From Temnopleurus reevesii (Eukaryota > Echinodermata > Echinoidea > Temnopleuroida > Temnopleuridae): 40,365 nt of DNA. The stretch spans positions 18,197-58,561 of the forward strand of contig BQKZ01005216.1 in assembly GCA_036244855.1 (NCBI GenBank), given 5' to 3'. The notes under the pieces were generated by a model. The model worked only from the letters and a program-made list of their open reading frames with translations, made no database searches and was not told the origin of the DNA. Position 1 is the first letter of the stretch; each line of letters opens with the position of its first letter. Both the position numbers and the translations under genes were made by a program. This document shows, in pieces, positions 10,480-20,628 of the stretch.

Positions 10480-10847
10480 CATTATTATCATAAGATACAT
10501 GTATTATTATCATTATTATATGCAACAACCACCCGAACCGTTTGCTGTTTCACGATCTGAAACATTGAAAGATACCCAGGAAAAACAGTCGAACTTTTGA
10601 AAAATTCCTACGGATCCCATTTCCAACATATTCGTGGATGCTCTTCTTTCAGATAAAGTGTTAAGCGGGATGATGAAGTTTTCCTTTGACTGTAGTAATG
10701 TGAGCATTGGTTCATTGAATCATGACCAGGGGCATTGGCTGCAATGGGGTTGAATGATCGTAGGGTTGACTCTATTATAAGGTATAAATTGGTTATTTCG
10801 AGGTAGGATCATATGTTATTAACAGATGGAAACGAACTAATTTGTCA
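10480..10847. repeat. Tandem copy 2 (empty site)
   Basis: Second copy of 9969-10470 with many substitutions and small indels, so the duplication is not recent. It lacks the foldback element. Confidence 0.8.
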
Positions 10848-10998
10848 ATCCCGACATTTTTGCCAAAGGTAGTTCGATTACATGCATATTATTATACGCA
10901 GTTCGGTTAATGTATTATTTGATGCATGAGACACATATTGTTACTGGTCTAAAGGTATTTTATGAAGAGAGAGATAGAGATAGATAGGAGATTACGTA

Positions 10999-11000
10999 GT

Positions 11001-11056
<56 letters not shown>

Positions 11057-11077
11057 GAAATAAAGAGAGAAAAAGAG

Positions 11078-11119
<42 letters not shown>

Positions 11120-11120
11120 G
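10999..11120. repeat. (GA)n microsatellite
   Basis: Imperfect GA repeat interrupted by A-rich stretches. The Glu/Arg-rich frame through it is an artefact. Confidence 0.95.
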
Positions 11121-11387
11121 TATTAAAGGGAAAAGGAGGTGGATTAGACGATCTAAATGGCTCTTTACCCTTTTAGATCCATCATCCTATATCTTTCATT
11201 CATTAATTCATTCAGACAGACAGACAGGGTTGCAACCAAAAGTAGGTTTTGTGCAACTGCCCACATTTGTCATTTGGGGATACTCGTCAATGTATGCATA
11301 TGTAGTATGCTCATCTGATCATACTGCACACACACACAAAAAAAAAAAATTAAAATTGAATAAAAATGATAGTATAATAATTAGATA

Positions 11388-11427
11388 ATTTATATAGCGC
11401 AGTCACTATATAGATATACTCAACTGC
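11388..11427 (-). mobile_element. LINE 3' end scrap
   Basis: TTATATAGCGCAGTCACTAT followed by ATACTCAACTGCGCT matches the 3' UTR end of the reverse-strand LINE at 8661-8702. It is too short for more detail. Confidence 0.5.
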
Positions 11428-11860
11428 GCTGTGATGTTAGGGTCTGTGGATGTTATTACAAAAATAATGCATATATAGGTAAACTCAATGGGAAGATTTT
11501 TTTTTAAAGAAGGTCCTCTTTTTAAAGTGAAGCAACTCTTTTTTCTTTGTTTGGAACGAAATGTACAAAAACAACATTATTTTTGTTTGTCAGCTCGCCG
11601 GCACAGCTGTATAAAAAGGATTTCTGCTTTGCTATTTGGTGTAATCCTATGGGTGGAGCTTCAATTTTGATCAGATAGATTATTCCAATAACGAGGACCA
11701 AGGAAAGGTAGACATGACCCCTTCTAAATCTATAGAGAATGACTTAGAAAGAGGAAGATAACCACGATAACCTTTATCACCATTTCCCTTTGGAAATGCA
11801 TGCCTCATAATTGAAAAGGCCAAATTTTGTCGCAGGTCCGTTGGAAACACTTTAATAAGT
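11428..11860. other. Non-coding, no gene seen
   Basis: No recognisable coding or repeat content. Confidence 0.4.
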
Positions 11861-11997
11861 CGGTTTCGAAGTTGATGGACGGCAGCGGATGGTAGAAAAC
11901 CATTGCGCATCTGATGTGCGCATCATTTGCTGCGTACATCAGATGCGCACTCGTCTTTTACCGTCCACAGCCGTCCATCCACCAATTTCGAAAACCG
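11861..11997. mobile_element. 137-bp foldback element
   Basis: Ends CGGTTTCGAA and TTCGAAAACCG. Inner arms GATGGACGGC and GCCGTCCATC and a core TGCGCATCTGATG and CATCAGATGCGCA give a long imperfect hairpin. Confidence 0.8.
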
Positions 11998-12049
11998 CGT
12001 CAGCATCATGGTTATAGTGGCGCCGCGAATTCACGGAAAGATTTTCTCA

Positions 12050-12213
12050 CACAAAGCATATAACGCACTGTGCAAATGCTACTCCTTGCGCGCAAGCCGA
12101 ATGTCAGTCCACCGTCTGACCAGCGCTTATCGTGAGCTCGGGGAGCGTTTTTAATTACAAAAAAAAAACGATGGGCCGATATGGGGTCAAAAACGCAAAG
12201 ATGTGAGTCGGAC
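12050..12213. mobile_element. CAACTCACACCT-family foldback, partial
   Basis: The right half matches 16060-16192: CGCAAGCCGA, GTCAGTCCACCGTCTGA, GGGAGCGTTTTTAAT and terminal AAAGATGTGAGTCGG. The left arm is missing or too diverged to follow. Confidence 0.65.
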
Positions 12214-12224
12214 TTTAGGATCCA

Positions 12225-12400
12225 GCTGTGGTGTCACTGTATCTGTACTGTAAGCAGACTGGACAAAGAAATTAGACAAATTAAAAAGAATCATTCAAGC
12301 CTTTACAATTATGTCATGAACATGAAAGAAAATAGCTTCGTGTGCGACAGCTGCTCGACATTTCTTATAGCAGAATATGAAATAAAAGAAAATGCATTAA
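12225..12400. mobile_element. Possible diverged GCAGAAGGGACAAA-family foldback
   Basis: GGACAAAGAAATTAGACAAA followed by CATTCAAGCCTTTACAA resembles the left arm of the foldbacks at 16237 and 35308. The right arm is weak. Confidence 0.35.
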
Positions 12401-12569
12401 TTTTGTTGTACACCAAATTAATTGCGAATACTTAAATAAGAGTTGAATATTTTGTCCAAATTTGTTGTTGATCTGATCGCATCGTTTCTCCCTCCAACTT
12501 CTGAGTAGGAGGGGTTGATAGAGATGGTGTTTTAAAGCAAGATGACACAGACGAATATAATAAAATTAT

Positions 12570-12960
12570 CATTAACGCCCGAAATTCGCCTGTGAAAAAT
12601 TTAGGACGGAGAACATTTTTTTCTTCCCATATCTTTAGTTCTGTCTTCTACTGTCCACGCCTGTCATTCGTAGATTTAAAAAGAAATTAAGTTCAGAACT
12701 TAATTTCTTAATTTCTTTGTAAATTCACGAATGGAAATATAATAATAATAATAATAATTATTATTATTTTTTTTTTTTGGGGGGGGGGGACTATATGTTA
12801 ACGCCCGTAATTCGCCCGTCAAAAACTCAGGACGGAGAACATTTTTTTCTTTCCATATCTGGGAAGAAAAATATAATAATACACTTCTTCCCATATCTTC
12901 ATTCCTGTCCCCCCCCCATCCACGCCTACCATTTGTGGATTTACAAAGAAATGATCGAAC
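12570..12960. repeat. Two tandem units of about 160-230 bp
   Basis: TTAACGCCCGAAATTCGCC (near 12571) and TTAACGCCCGTAATTCGCC (near 12798) each begin a unit. Each continues with AGGACGGAGAACATTTTTTT, CCATATCTT, TCCACGCCT and GTGGATTTA or its variant. The first unit ends in (AAT)n and T/G homopolymers near 12740-12790. Confidence 0.75.
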
Positions 12961-13675
12961 ATCGAATCAAATGGAAACCAAATGCTTTGAGGGCTGTAAA
13001 GAACACCATTTCGAATACTAAATGTCAAGTCTTTAGGTGCCCTATATCGACATTGATATTAATGGTATTCATGGCGTATTAGGGAAAATCAAGCTCTATA
13101 GATCTCTCGATGTTGTCGAATTTCACAGAAAATGGTCAGTAAGACGTATAATGATACACTTGTTGACTATTAGGAAAGCAGATATATATGTTATTTGTCA
13201 CGATGGGAATTGCATCCGTATGTAATATTCATTCGGGTAACAGCGTTGGGCAAAAGGTTAACCCAATACTGGGCAGCATAGTGTACCAACAACTATTGTC
13301 TAAAATATACCCAGTTTATGGTTGAATTGTGCATTTCTTTCAAAAGTTGAGCATAAATTAGCCAAATGGACATACAGTTCATAATTATACAAAACAACCA
13401 TGCACAGGTTTTGTCGTAAATTATGATATTATCTAACATAGCATATAAATATGAAAATGCTACCTTATATTTGAATAATAAATTTATCGAGAAAAAAATA
13501 AACAGAATGTAAAAGTATGATAGTATTTGATGATTCTCGATTCTGCCATAATCAGCTTTTGCCCAACTTTTTAAAGAGTGTCAGGTATTATATACTGGAT
13601 ACATTTATCTCTGTTCATTGATTGGTTTAATGAATGTCACATGATTAAAAATAAACCGACTATCTTAGTATCGAA
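12961..13675. other. Non-coding, no gene seen
   Basis: AT-rich; no coding or repeat signal recognised. Confidence 0.4.
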
Positions 13676-13703
13676 GAACTATTTACGGATCCGTAAATAG
13701 TTC
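13676..13703. repeat. Perfect 28-bp palindrome
   Basis: Each 14-bp half reads GAACTATTTACGGA inward to a central GGATCC. A third copy of the half site, ACTATTTACGGAT, follows at 13710-13722. It could be a binding site or the remains of a small foldback. Confidence 0.9.
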
Positions 13704-13734
13704 AAAAGACTATTTACGGATTGTCCTAATCTAA

Positions 13735-13748
13735 ACACTAGATGGCGC
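13735..13748 (+). promoter_or_regulatory. CTCF-like motif
   Basis: ACACTAGATGGCGC fits the published CTCF core CCASYAGRKGGCRS at 13 of 14 positions. This is one sequence match only. Such a motif can occur by chance, and binding in this organism is untested. Confidence 0.35.
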
Positions 13749-13773
13749 TCTTCCCGGATACCCGGAATAGCGA

Positions 13774-13815
13774 GCGATGAACTCTGTGCGATGAATTCTG
13801 TGCGATGAACTCTGT
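13774..13815 (+). repeat. Three 14-bp tandem repeats
   Basis: GCGATGAACTCTGT three times head to tail. Only the middle unit differs (AATTC for AACTC). Confidence 0.95.
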
Positions 13816-14789
13816 GCACACGGAGGTTGACTATTCAAATTTGATGACTTTTGCCTTATTGAGAGTTCAAGTGGTACGTTTGAAATCAGTTTGTATAACT
13901 TTCCCATAGCAATTTTTGAAACTCACAATTATGAGGAGTTGATAGTGCAGTCACACCAACAGACTGATCCTACTCTACTCTAAGACCGCATCAAAAAAAA
14001 ATTGTAGCTATAAATTTCATTTTCCGTTTGAAATCCTATGTTTGAAGTTTTTTTTTCTCAATCTCAATTGTACAAATTCAACACAATTGATTTATAGTTC
14101 GTAGTTCGAATTTAAGTTTGGCAGCAGGGCGATATCAGCCTGTCAGTGTGACTGTCCCATTAGCTTCTTTCATAAATTATGCGTGACTTTGATAGCTAAA
14201 ATCATTAAAATGGCGACTTCAGTAGGTCGTGGATATAAATACCCAAGCGTGACAATTAAGTTTACCAATCTCCCAAATTAATCAAAATTTTTCGAATTTT
14301 AAACGTTTGTAAAACTTTGGGTATCATGGATATCTGTTTTGGGTGTACCGACCACCAGCTTGGGTTGTCGTAGTTTATCAAAGAAAGTTTACCATTCATG
14401 GATAAACCAGATAAGAGTAACATATTTACCTGTACAATTTATTTTGCAATTTTGATGAAAAATTGATTTTGTCAGACATTTTAATTACAAATATTTCCAC
14501 AGTTAATTCCGCCTCCTATATTCATGAATTTTAGATTTGAAATGAAGAACTTGATTTCATTTAAAAGGCAAAATATTTGTGGTTGGACTGACATTTTGCT
14601 TTAAAAAGAAACTTTTTCAACACGCAACTGAAAATTGTGTGACCCAAAAGAGCCACAAGTTTTAATTTTGTAGACAAACATAGTTAAACGATATGACGTA
14701 AAAATATGATAGAATATGAAACGTTTTAGAACAAAGAAAACTAGGACATGTCATGGATGGATTAAATGAGTGATTCAACTGATCACGTT
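13816..14789. other. Non-coding, no gene seen
   Basis: AT-rich intergenic sequence. Confidence 0.4.
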
Positions 14790-14973
14790 CACAAAACCAT
14801 ATATAATCTATTTCCGCGGAAATAAGTTTGTCATGGTACAACAGATCCATACGCCATGTATCGAACTACGCGGAATTAACAATCAAATGTCGGCTCTGAT
14901 TTCAATAACATTACAATCGATCATTGAATTGGCTTTCGATTTAATTTTACGGAAATAGATTATATCGTGTCAC
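14790..14973. mobile_element. ACACGATATAATCTATTT-family MITE, copy 1
   Basis: Inverted ends ATATAATCTATTTCC (14800) and GGAAATAGATTATATCGTGT (14951). The interior, with CCATACGCCATGTATCGAAC, TCGGCTC and AATAACATTACAA, is shared with elements at 24327 and 36943. Confidence 0.75.
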
Positions 14974-15004
14974 AATCATACAACATGTTCAGTTCGTGTT
15001 TCGC

Positions 15005-15510
15005 CGATAGTTTGAAACATGTAAAAGGCAGTGTTTCACCAAGTCACGAACTACTTTAGGTTGAACAATTCATACCGGTTGTGCTTCATAAGGTTGTTCG
15101 CAAAGGTACGCATGACTGTACGAACAACTGCTGATGACCCTTTCTCAAGTAGGATTCAGCGACAGGAGGTATCATATTAATTGAGCGTCGTTCGTAGAGG
15201 CGTGCGTAGATTCTACGAACAGCTTCGTGAAACACAACCCGTTCTTGCGTTGAATATATACGCGTATAAATCATTGTCAATAATTAAGCAGAAGAACGGA
15301 TACCATTCGTTCTTTAAAAATTGTTCATACTGTCTCTTTTGTCTTAGTGAAACACCGCCCAGTTCTTAAAGTTACGCACGACTTTAAGAAAGACTGGAGT
15401 GGTGTAATACACACAAGATTCTCGATTATTTAGCACAAGAACGGACACCAGTCGTTCTTAAAGTCGATCTTGCGGTCTCTTTTTTGTCTTGGTGAAGCAC
15501 CACCCTGGTC
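15005..15510. repeat. Cluster of GTGAAACAC/CTTAAAGT foldback repeats
   Basis: Repeated blocks GTGTTTCACCAAGT, GTGAAACACCGCCCAGTTC, CGTTCTTAAAGTCG and its inverse CGACTTTAAGAA, and TTGTCTTGGTGAAGCACCAC. The unit is related to the foldback at 31885-31979. Probably two or three overlapping insertions. Confidence 0.6.
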
Positions 15511-15945
15511 AGAAGAAATTGTTTACATAGTAATCATGCTAGCTGTACCAAATGAGTTCTTAAATGGTTGTGATTTCCTCGCCCGATAGATAAACAATTT
15601 TATTGAATCTGCTACGTACATTATCATGATTATGCTCTGTAAATAACTTGTCATCGGGAACAGTACGATGCAATTCTTAAAGTAAATTTTTAAATTTTCA
15701 TGCAAAAAATCGTCCAGGAAGAAGGGGAAATTGGTCAAAAACGTTTCCAACAATATCACGTGATCAAAATTATATGAACCATGTGTAGGTACTATATTGG
15801 GACATGACTAATCTTTCTAAAAAAAATGAAGCAGGAATTGTCCATTCTGTTGATATATAGTGTCTAACCAACTTCTTGCCTTTAATCGTGCGTATCTATT
15901 AGTCAGTTGGCAAATTATTATTCATCACAGAATGGCCGAAGTAAA
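15511..15945. other. Non-coding, no gene seen
   Basis: No recognisable feature. Confidence 0.4.
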
Positions 15946-16192
15946 GGCCAACTCACACCTATTAAAGCGTTTTTAGCCTGCGTCAGCGCAGCATTTTTTA
16001 AAATAAAAACGCTCCCTTGACGCACAAAGACGCAGGTCATACGGTGGACTGACGCTCGGCGTACGCTACTTGAGTGCAAGCCGAGCGTCTGTCCACCGTC
16101 TGATTAGCGTATTCTGTGCGCTCTGGGAGCGCTTTTAATATTCAAAACCGCTGGGCAGACGAAGGCTAAATACACAAAGGTGTGAGTCGGCC
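15946..16192. mobile_element. CAACTCACACCT-family foldback, full copy
   Basis: Ends GGCCAACTCACACCT and AGGTGTGAGTCGGCC. Inner arms AAAACGCTCCC and GGGAGCGCTTTT, and GGTGGACTGACGCTCGGC and GCCGAGCGTCTGTCCACC, form a long imperfect hairpin. Non-coding. Confidence 0.85.
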
Positions 16193-16236
16193 TATAGAAG
16201 AAGTGCACATGATGTATAAATGCAATTTATTTCATC

Positions 16237-16475
16237 ACTGGGAGTAAAAGGGACAAATTATTTTGGACAAAGTAAACAACTTCATTCAAGCATTCCAAAT
16301 ATATCGTCAAACAGGGATTTCTTTTCCTCTTATTATGTTGAAAAGTGTCAAACAGGTGTCGCATAATGTATAGGGAAGCAATATTCTTTTATGTTTATGA
16401 AGCTTTTTTCACGGCTCGAATGAAGTTGTTTACTTTATCAAAATCATTTGTTGCTTATGCTAACAGTCTATACTT
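16237..16475. mobile_element. GCAGAAGGGACAAA-family foldback, copy 2
   Basis: Left arm AAAAGGGACAAATTA followed by GGACAAAGTAAACAACTTCA. Right arm TTGAATGAAGTTGTTTACTT followed by AATCATTTGTTGCTTATGC. The interior carries GTGTCGCAT and a GGGAAGCAA block shared with the copy at 4437. Confidence 0.75.
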
Positions 16476-17132
16476 GCGTATGTGTTCTCCGGTGTAATTA
16501 TATGATGGGAGTTCATAAAATGAACGAAATGGGCGATTCATAAAGAGCACTATATCAAACAAACAACAACAACAAACCAAACGTCCATTACTACTGATAA
16601 TATTGACGAAGTAATATATGATTAGAAAATATAGAAAAGGTTATTCCGTCAATATTATTCTCTTTAATCAGCGGAAATGATCGGTATGATTGCAATACGG
16701 TTTTAAAAAAATGTCGTAAAATCAAAGTACTCATTCCATGAAGTGAAATGAAATTCCATTCAGTGAAATATGAACAACATCTCACCTCGCGGTTCAAAAT
16801 TATTATCACTAAATAGCAAAATGACGATATACCTTGACAATATCAACAACAATGCAGGGGCAATATTAATTGCGTTATATTGAATTATTATATGAGCAGA
16901 TTATGCTTAATGCTATTTTGATTAGAAACCGCTCGGGATAACAGCGTCCGTTGGGGGGAGCTATTCAAAGGAGTTCAATTATTCGATGTTGGGTGATGGT
17001 TTATTGAGGGTCGTCACTACGGCAATATGGTGGCCCAAACAAAATGAATCCAACAAACACTTTTTGTCGCAAAGATTTGTATTTGTTCTCTTCATTATTT
17101 GGAGAAATGACGTCGAATTGTGTACATGATCA

Positions 17133-17260
17133 GAGGCCTGTAACATAAAAGATGCAATTAAACTTACGATAAATATTAGTCATAAGTCTATTGCAAAATG
17201 TGTGCTATAGAGATAGGATTAATTTTCAATTGATCGTAACTATTTTATGCTACAGGCCCC
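17133..17260. mobile_element. GGCCTGTAACATAAA-family MITE, copy 3
   Basis: Ends AGGCCTGTAACATAAAAG and ATTTTATGCTACAGGCCCC, with interior CATAAGTCTATTGC. The duplicate is at 20501-20628. Confidence 0.8.
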
Positions 17261-18178
17261 AAAAGATGGCAATCTTGACAATATATTGCGAAAAATTTAA
17301 CGACAATTTTAACGCCCTTTCTCAAACGAGTTCTTTCACAATTCGAATTCTCTTAATCCATTTATCAATCTTACACATTTTACCTATTATTTTTAACAAT
17401 AAATGACTAGATAAATCAAACAATTTTGAAACTTTGATGTTAAAATTAACCTCAAAATCAAGAAAAAAGGCGCCAATATTTTGTAAAAAAAGTAATTCGG
17501 GCCATCATATCATAATCTTCATGTTTTTTGTTTATGTAGCCTACAGTTATTTGCATTAAGATATACGATTGAAGTTAAAAAAAATGATACGCCTGTGCTT
17601 CATTTTGTTTTCGTCTGAAAGCCTAAAGTTACATTTCACTTAAAATGAATAGTATCCAAGTTGTTATGGGCTAAAGTTTATGGCAACTTATACACTGTTT
17701 CTTTTCATTCTATCAAATGCATTCAACCCATCCTGATTTTTATTTCACAATTATATAAATTTTGTTTGTTTCATAGACCCGTAAATAAGAATGATAAAAT
17801 AACGGAAGAAACGAAATCCTTATAAGTACAACGCACCACTCGCCTTATTTGGTGAGAGTAATTACTGTCAGTCAAAAAGACTATATTTGTAATGAAGGTT
17901 GACAGTAATTTTTCCTCCTTTTTGGGTCGAGTGAATCTGTCAATACGTTAAATTTTTAAAAAGTTTCTGAGGTTACATTTTACTCCCCCATCCTTGCTTC
18001 ATGTATATTTTACTTTCTGTAATTTACCCCATTATTATGTTTAGATTAGATTATATTCGCTCTGGTTGTGATCGATTTTTCACAACAATTCCTTGAGGTT
18101 GCCATTAAATTGTCTACAAGAACTTAACTTTTTTTTTTCATTCGACTGATTGCATATTTCTTTTGATACTTTTATAAG
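17261..18178. other. Non-coding part of duplicate copy 1
   Basis: AT-rich. A short inverted pair, TTACTGTCAGTC near 17863 and GGTTGACAGTAA near 17898, falls where three of the rare inter-copy substitutions lie. No exon recognised. Confidence 0.4.
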
Positions 18179-18448
18179 ATGCATCGAATATTTCTGTTTC
18201 CAGGGGTTATGAATATCCTTTGTACTTTTCATGCTTTTGCATTCTTTTGTTTTGTTTCAGGAGCCAGTGAAAAACAATGATCATTGACCCAAAGCCATAT
18301 TGAAATTAGTAAAGAAATATTGCCTTTGCGTTTAAAAGACGTAAGCAATATTGAGCTGTCAGCGGATGATACTTACTTTGAATATATTCATTTTGCAAAC
18401 AAGGAAGAGAAAAAGATACAAGATCTTGTATCTTGTATCCATGCGTAA
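18179..18448 (+). pseudogene. Small putative secreted protein, copy 1, stop at codon 34
   Basis: Same 90-codon frame as 21551-21820 but with TGA (18278-18280) where copy 2 has the Cys codon TGT. After the stop the frame stays open to the same TAA. Compared with copy 2, 14 codons differ (15 bases). Twelve changes alter the residue or create the stop; two are silent (codons 6 and 89). Codons 35-62 are identical. The first third is hydrophobic and signal-peptide-like. A splice-acceptor-like TTTTGTTTCAG ends at 18260 and a donor-like GTAAGC starts at 18341, so this may be an exon of a larger gene and the first and last parts may be intron. I do not recognise the protein. The call of a broken copy assumes that the frame in copy 2 is real. 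Confidence 0.45.
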
Positions 18449-18753
18449 TGATAATTCCCCTTAATATGCAACACCATTTCCAACTTGGTGACCTGATTAA
18501 TCATTTATATATCCAAATGCAGTGACTAGGTTTTTCAATAGAATTACAGATTTATCTGGAGCAATAGATACTTTTTATCTGAAATAGATGAAAAAGAATG
18601 ATAGCGGTTACAGAAAAATGCTCCGCTCCTGAGGAAAACACTTCATAATTTTTTTAAATGAAAAACAGCGTTTTGCTAATTAGAAAATAGTCGACATATC
18701 GATTAAGATTATAAGGTAAAAACAACGTTATATGAATTCATATCTCTTTTTAG

Positions 18754-18924
18754 TCAGTCGTCATAATTGAAGTTACTGATGAAAATATTCGAAAAGTGGG
18801 AAATTCTACAACTATTGGAGTTCAGAGCACAATTTCAGCAAAGCTGCAAAGGGGAAGAGGTCTTGTGGCTTTAGACATGTTTCTTTACAAAAGACCCTGT
18901 CTTTCAATAATGACACACAAATAG
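18754..18924 (+). other. Candidate downstream exon, copy 1
   Basis: An acceptor-like tract ending TCTCTTTTTAG (18753) opens a 56-codon frame ending at TAG (18922-18924). It includes VVIIEVTDENIRKVGN and LVALDMFLYKR, which look protein-like. An in-frame stop abuts the acceptor, so it can be coding only if spliced. If the donor-like GTAAGC at 18341 were used, the frame would join in phase to codon 54 of the upstream ORF. The duplicate at 22126-22296 appears identical. No family recognised. Confidence 0.3.
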
Positions 18925-19357
18925 AAACACTTGCTCCTCAAATAAAAAAGATTGTACATATCTTTATGTCCATTTGTGGTAAATTTTGTTGTATTGAAGT
19001 GATTGGTACAGTGTACTATAAGTAGACCATGTTGTGATAGAAATAGAATTTCTATTTGGATTCTTTGGGAGGGGGAGGCACCAAACTTTATATATTTAAA
19101 AAAGAGCACCAAATGGCTGAGGGTGCTAAATTTAATCCAGCGTTCTATTTTTTGTCACACTTTCCACGTTACATTATTTTGGTTGTTTCTTAAATCATAT
19201 TCCAGTCTATACAAAGACAGAAGTTAAAGGCATTTTTAGAAAAGTTCTTATGTCTGGAAGAAGGTTGAAAAACATTTCCCTTTATTTGTTTTTCTTTTCC
19301 TGTTCACACGTAGAATGTCTTGTGTTAAAGTTATACCGAACACAATAACAAACAAAC
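18925..19357. other. Non-coding part of duplicate copy 1
   Basis: No feature recognised except AGAAGTTAAAGGCATT near 19220, which recurs at the end of the duplicated unit (near 19873). Confidence 0.4.
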
Positions 19358-19640
19358 GCCGTGAAGTGGTTCTGACTCTCGCCTTTCAACTTGGAGGTCG
19401 GCGGTTCGAATCCCATACATGGCGTTGATTTCCTTCAGCAAGTAATTTATCCACTCTGTGCTGCACTCAACCCCGGTAAAAATGTGTGCTTGGCAAGAAT
19501 TTATTCCTTGGAATGCTTGAGCGCCCGACTGGCTTGCTCGACAGTTATAGCCAGAGTAATAATATGGTACCTATTATCGAGCGCAGTAGAGTATATGCAT
19601 TTTGTGATTGTGCTTTATGAATGGAACTGTTATTACTAAT
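19358..19640 (+). mobile_element. tRNA-derived SINE, copy in duplicate 1
   Basis: Head CGCCGTGAAGTGGTTCTGAC (A-box region) and B-box GGTTCGAATCC, followed by the body TTTCCTTCAGCAAG, TGCTGCACTCAACCC and GAGCGCCCGAC. The same family occurs at 23707 and 29175. The 82-residue frame across it is not a gene. Confidence 0.8.
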
Positions 19641-19721
19641 TATTTGGCAGATCTTGACACACTTTCTTTCTCTTTACACCATATAGTTTAGTTTTAAAGA
19701 CATCTTCCGGTCTCCAACATG

Positions 19722-19871
19722 GGGGCTCCGTAACATAAAGGTTTGCAATTAATCGCTATTTGATTTTGCGGTCAATTGCAAACTTTAGTAAATGATTTGC
19801 CATAGACTTGCGATTGATATCAATCGCTATCAGATGAGCAATTAATCGCAACCCTTTATGTTACGGGGCCC
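19722..19871. mobile_element. GGCCTGTAACATAAA-family MITE, copy 4
   Basis: Inverted ends GGGGCTCCGTAACATAAAGG and CCTTTATGTTACGGGGCC. The internal halves GCAATTAATCGC and GCGATTGATATC also fold back. Confidence 0.85.
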
Positions 19872-19887
19872 AGAAGTTAAAGGCATT

Positions 19888-19888
19888 N
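19888..19888. other. Single ambiguous base at duplication junction
   Basis: One N sits exactly between the two 3.35-kb copies. The other Ns, at 2384 and 3879, also lie at or near ends of repeated copies. Confidence 0.95.
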
Positions 19889-20500
19889 ATTCATAAAGAG
19901 CACTATATCAAACAAACAACAACAACAAACCAAACGTCCATTACTACTGATAATATTGACGAAGTAATATATGATTAGAAAATATAGAAAAGGTTATTCC
20001 GTCAATATTATTCTCTTTAATCAGCGGAAATAATCGGTATGATTGCAATACGGTTTTAAAAAAATGTCGTAAAATCAAAGTACTCATTCCATGAAGTGAA
20101 ATGAAATTCCATTCAGTGAAATATGAACAACATCTCACCTCGCGGTTCAAAATTATTATCACTAAATAGCAAAATGACGATATACCTTGACAATATCAAC
20201 AACAATGCAGGGGCAATATTAATTGCGTTATATTGAATTATTATATGAGCAGATTATGCTTAATGCTATTTTGATTAGAAACCGCTCGGGATAAAAGCGT
20301 CCGTTGGGGGGAGCTATTCAAAGGAGTTCAATTATTCGATGTTGGGTGATGGTTTATTGAGGGTCGTCACTACGGCAATGAAATAATTGATTCTATGGTG
20401 GCCCAAACAAAATGAATCCAACAAACACTTTTTGTCGCAAAGATTTGTATTTGTTCTCTTCATTATTTGGAGAAATGACGTCGAATTGTGTACATGATCA

Positions 20501-20628
20501 GAGGCCTGTAACATAAAAGATGCAATTAAACTTACGATAAATATTAGTCATAAGTCTATTGCAAAATGTGTGCTATAGAGATAGGATTAATTTTCAATTG
20601 ATCGTAACTATTTTATGCTACAGGCCCC
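20501..20628. mobile_element. GGCCTGTAACATAAA-family MITE, duplicate of 17133-17260
   Basis: Second copy carried by the tandem duplication. I see no differences. Confidence 0.8.

Larger units (their letters stand above)
16536..19887. repeat. 3.35-kb tandem duplication, copy 1
   Basis: Matches 19889-23259 almost base for base from ATTCATAAAGAGCAC to GTTAAAGGCATT. Read by eye, the copies outside the 90-codon frame differ at five substitutions (near 16679, 16931 and three at 17888-17926) and three indels. The indels are 15 bp missing here near 17026, a shorter A-run near 17485 and one T near 17911. Contents are an ACATAAA-family MITE, the 90-codon frame, a candidate exon, a SINE and a second MITE. 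The junction is a single N at 19888. Confidence 0.95.

Noticed and set aside
10999..11388. Arg/Glu-rich 129-residue protein
   Set aside because: Most of it translates the GA microsatellite; the rest shows no domain.
16591..16809. Reverse-strand 72-residue frame, duplicated at 19944-20162
   Set aside because: Present twice only because the whole region is duplicated; no protein features, and one of the few inter-copy substitutions falls in it without a pattern.
19391..19639. 82-residue protein, duplicated at 22763-23011
   Set aside because: It lies entirely in a tRNA-derived SINE.
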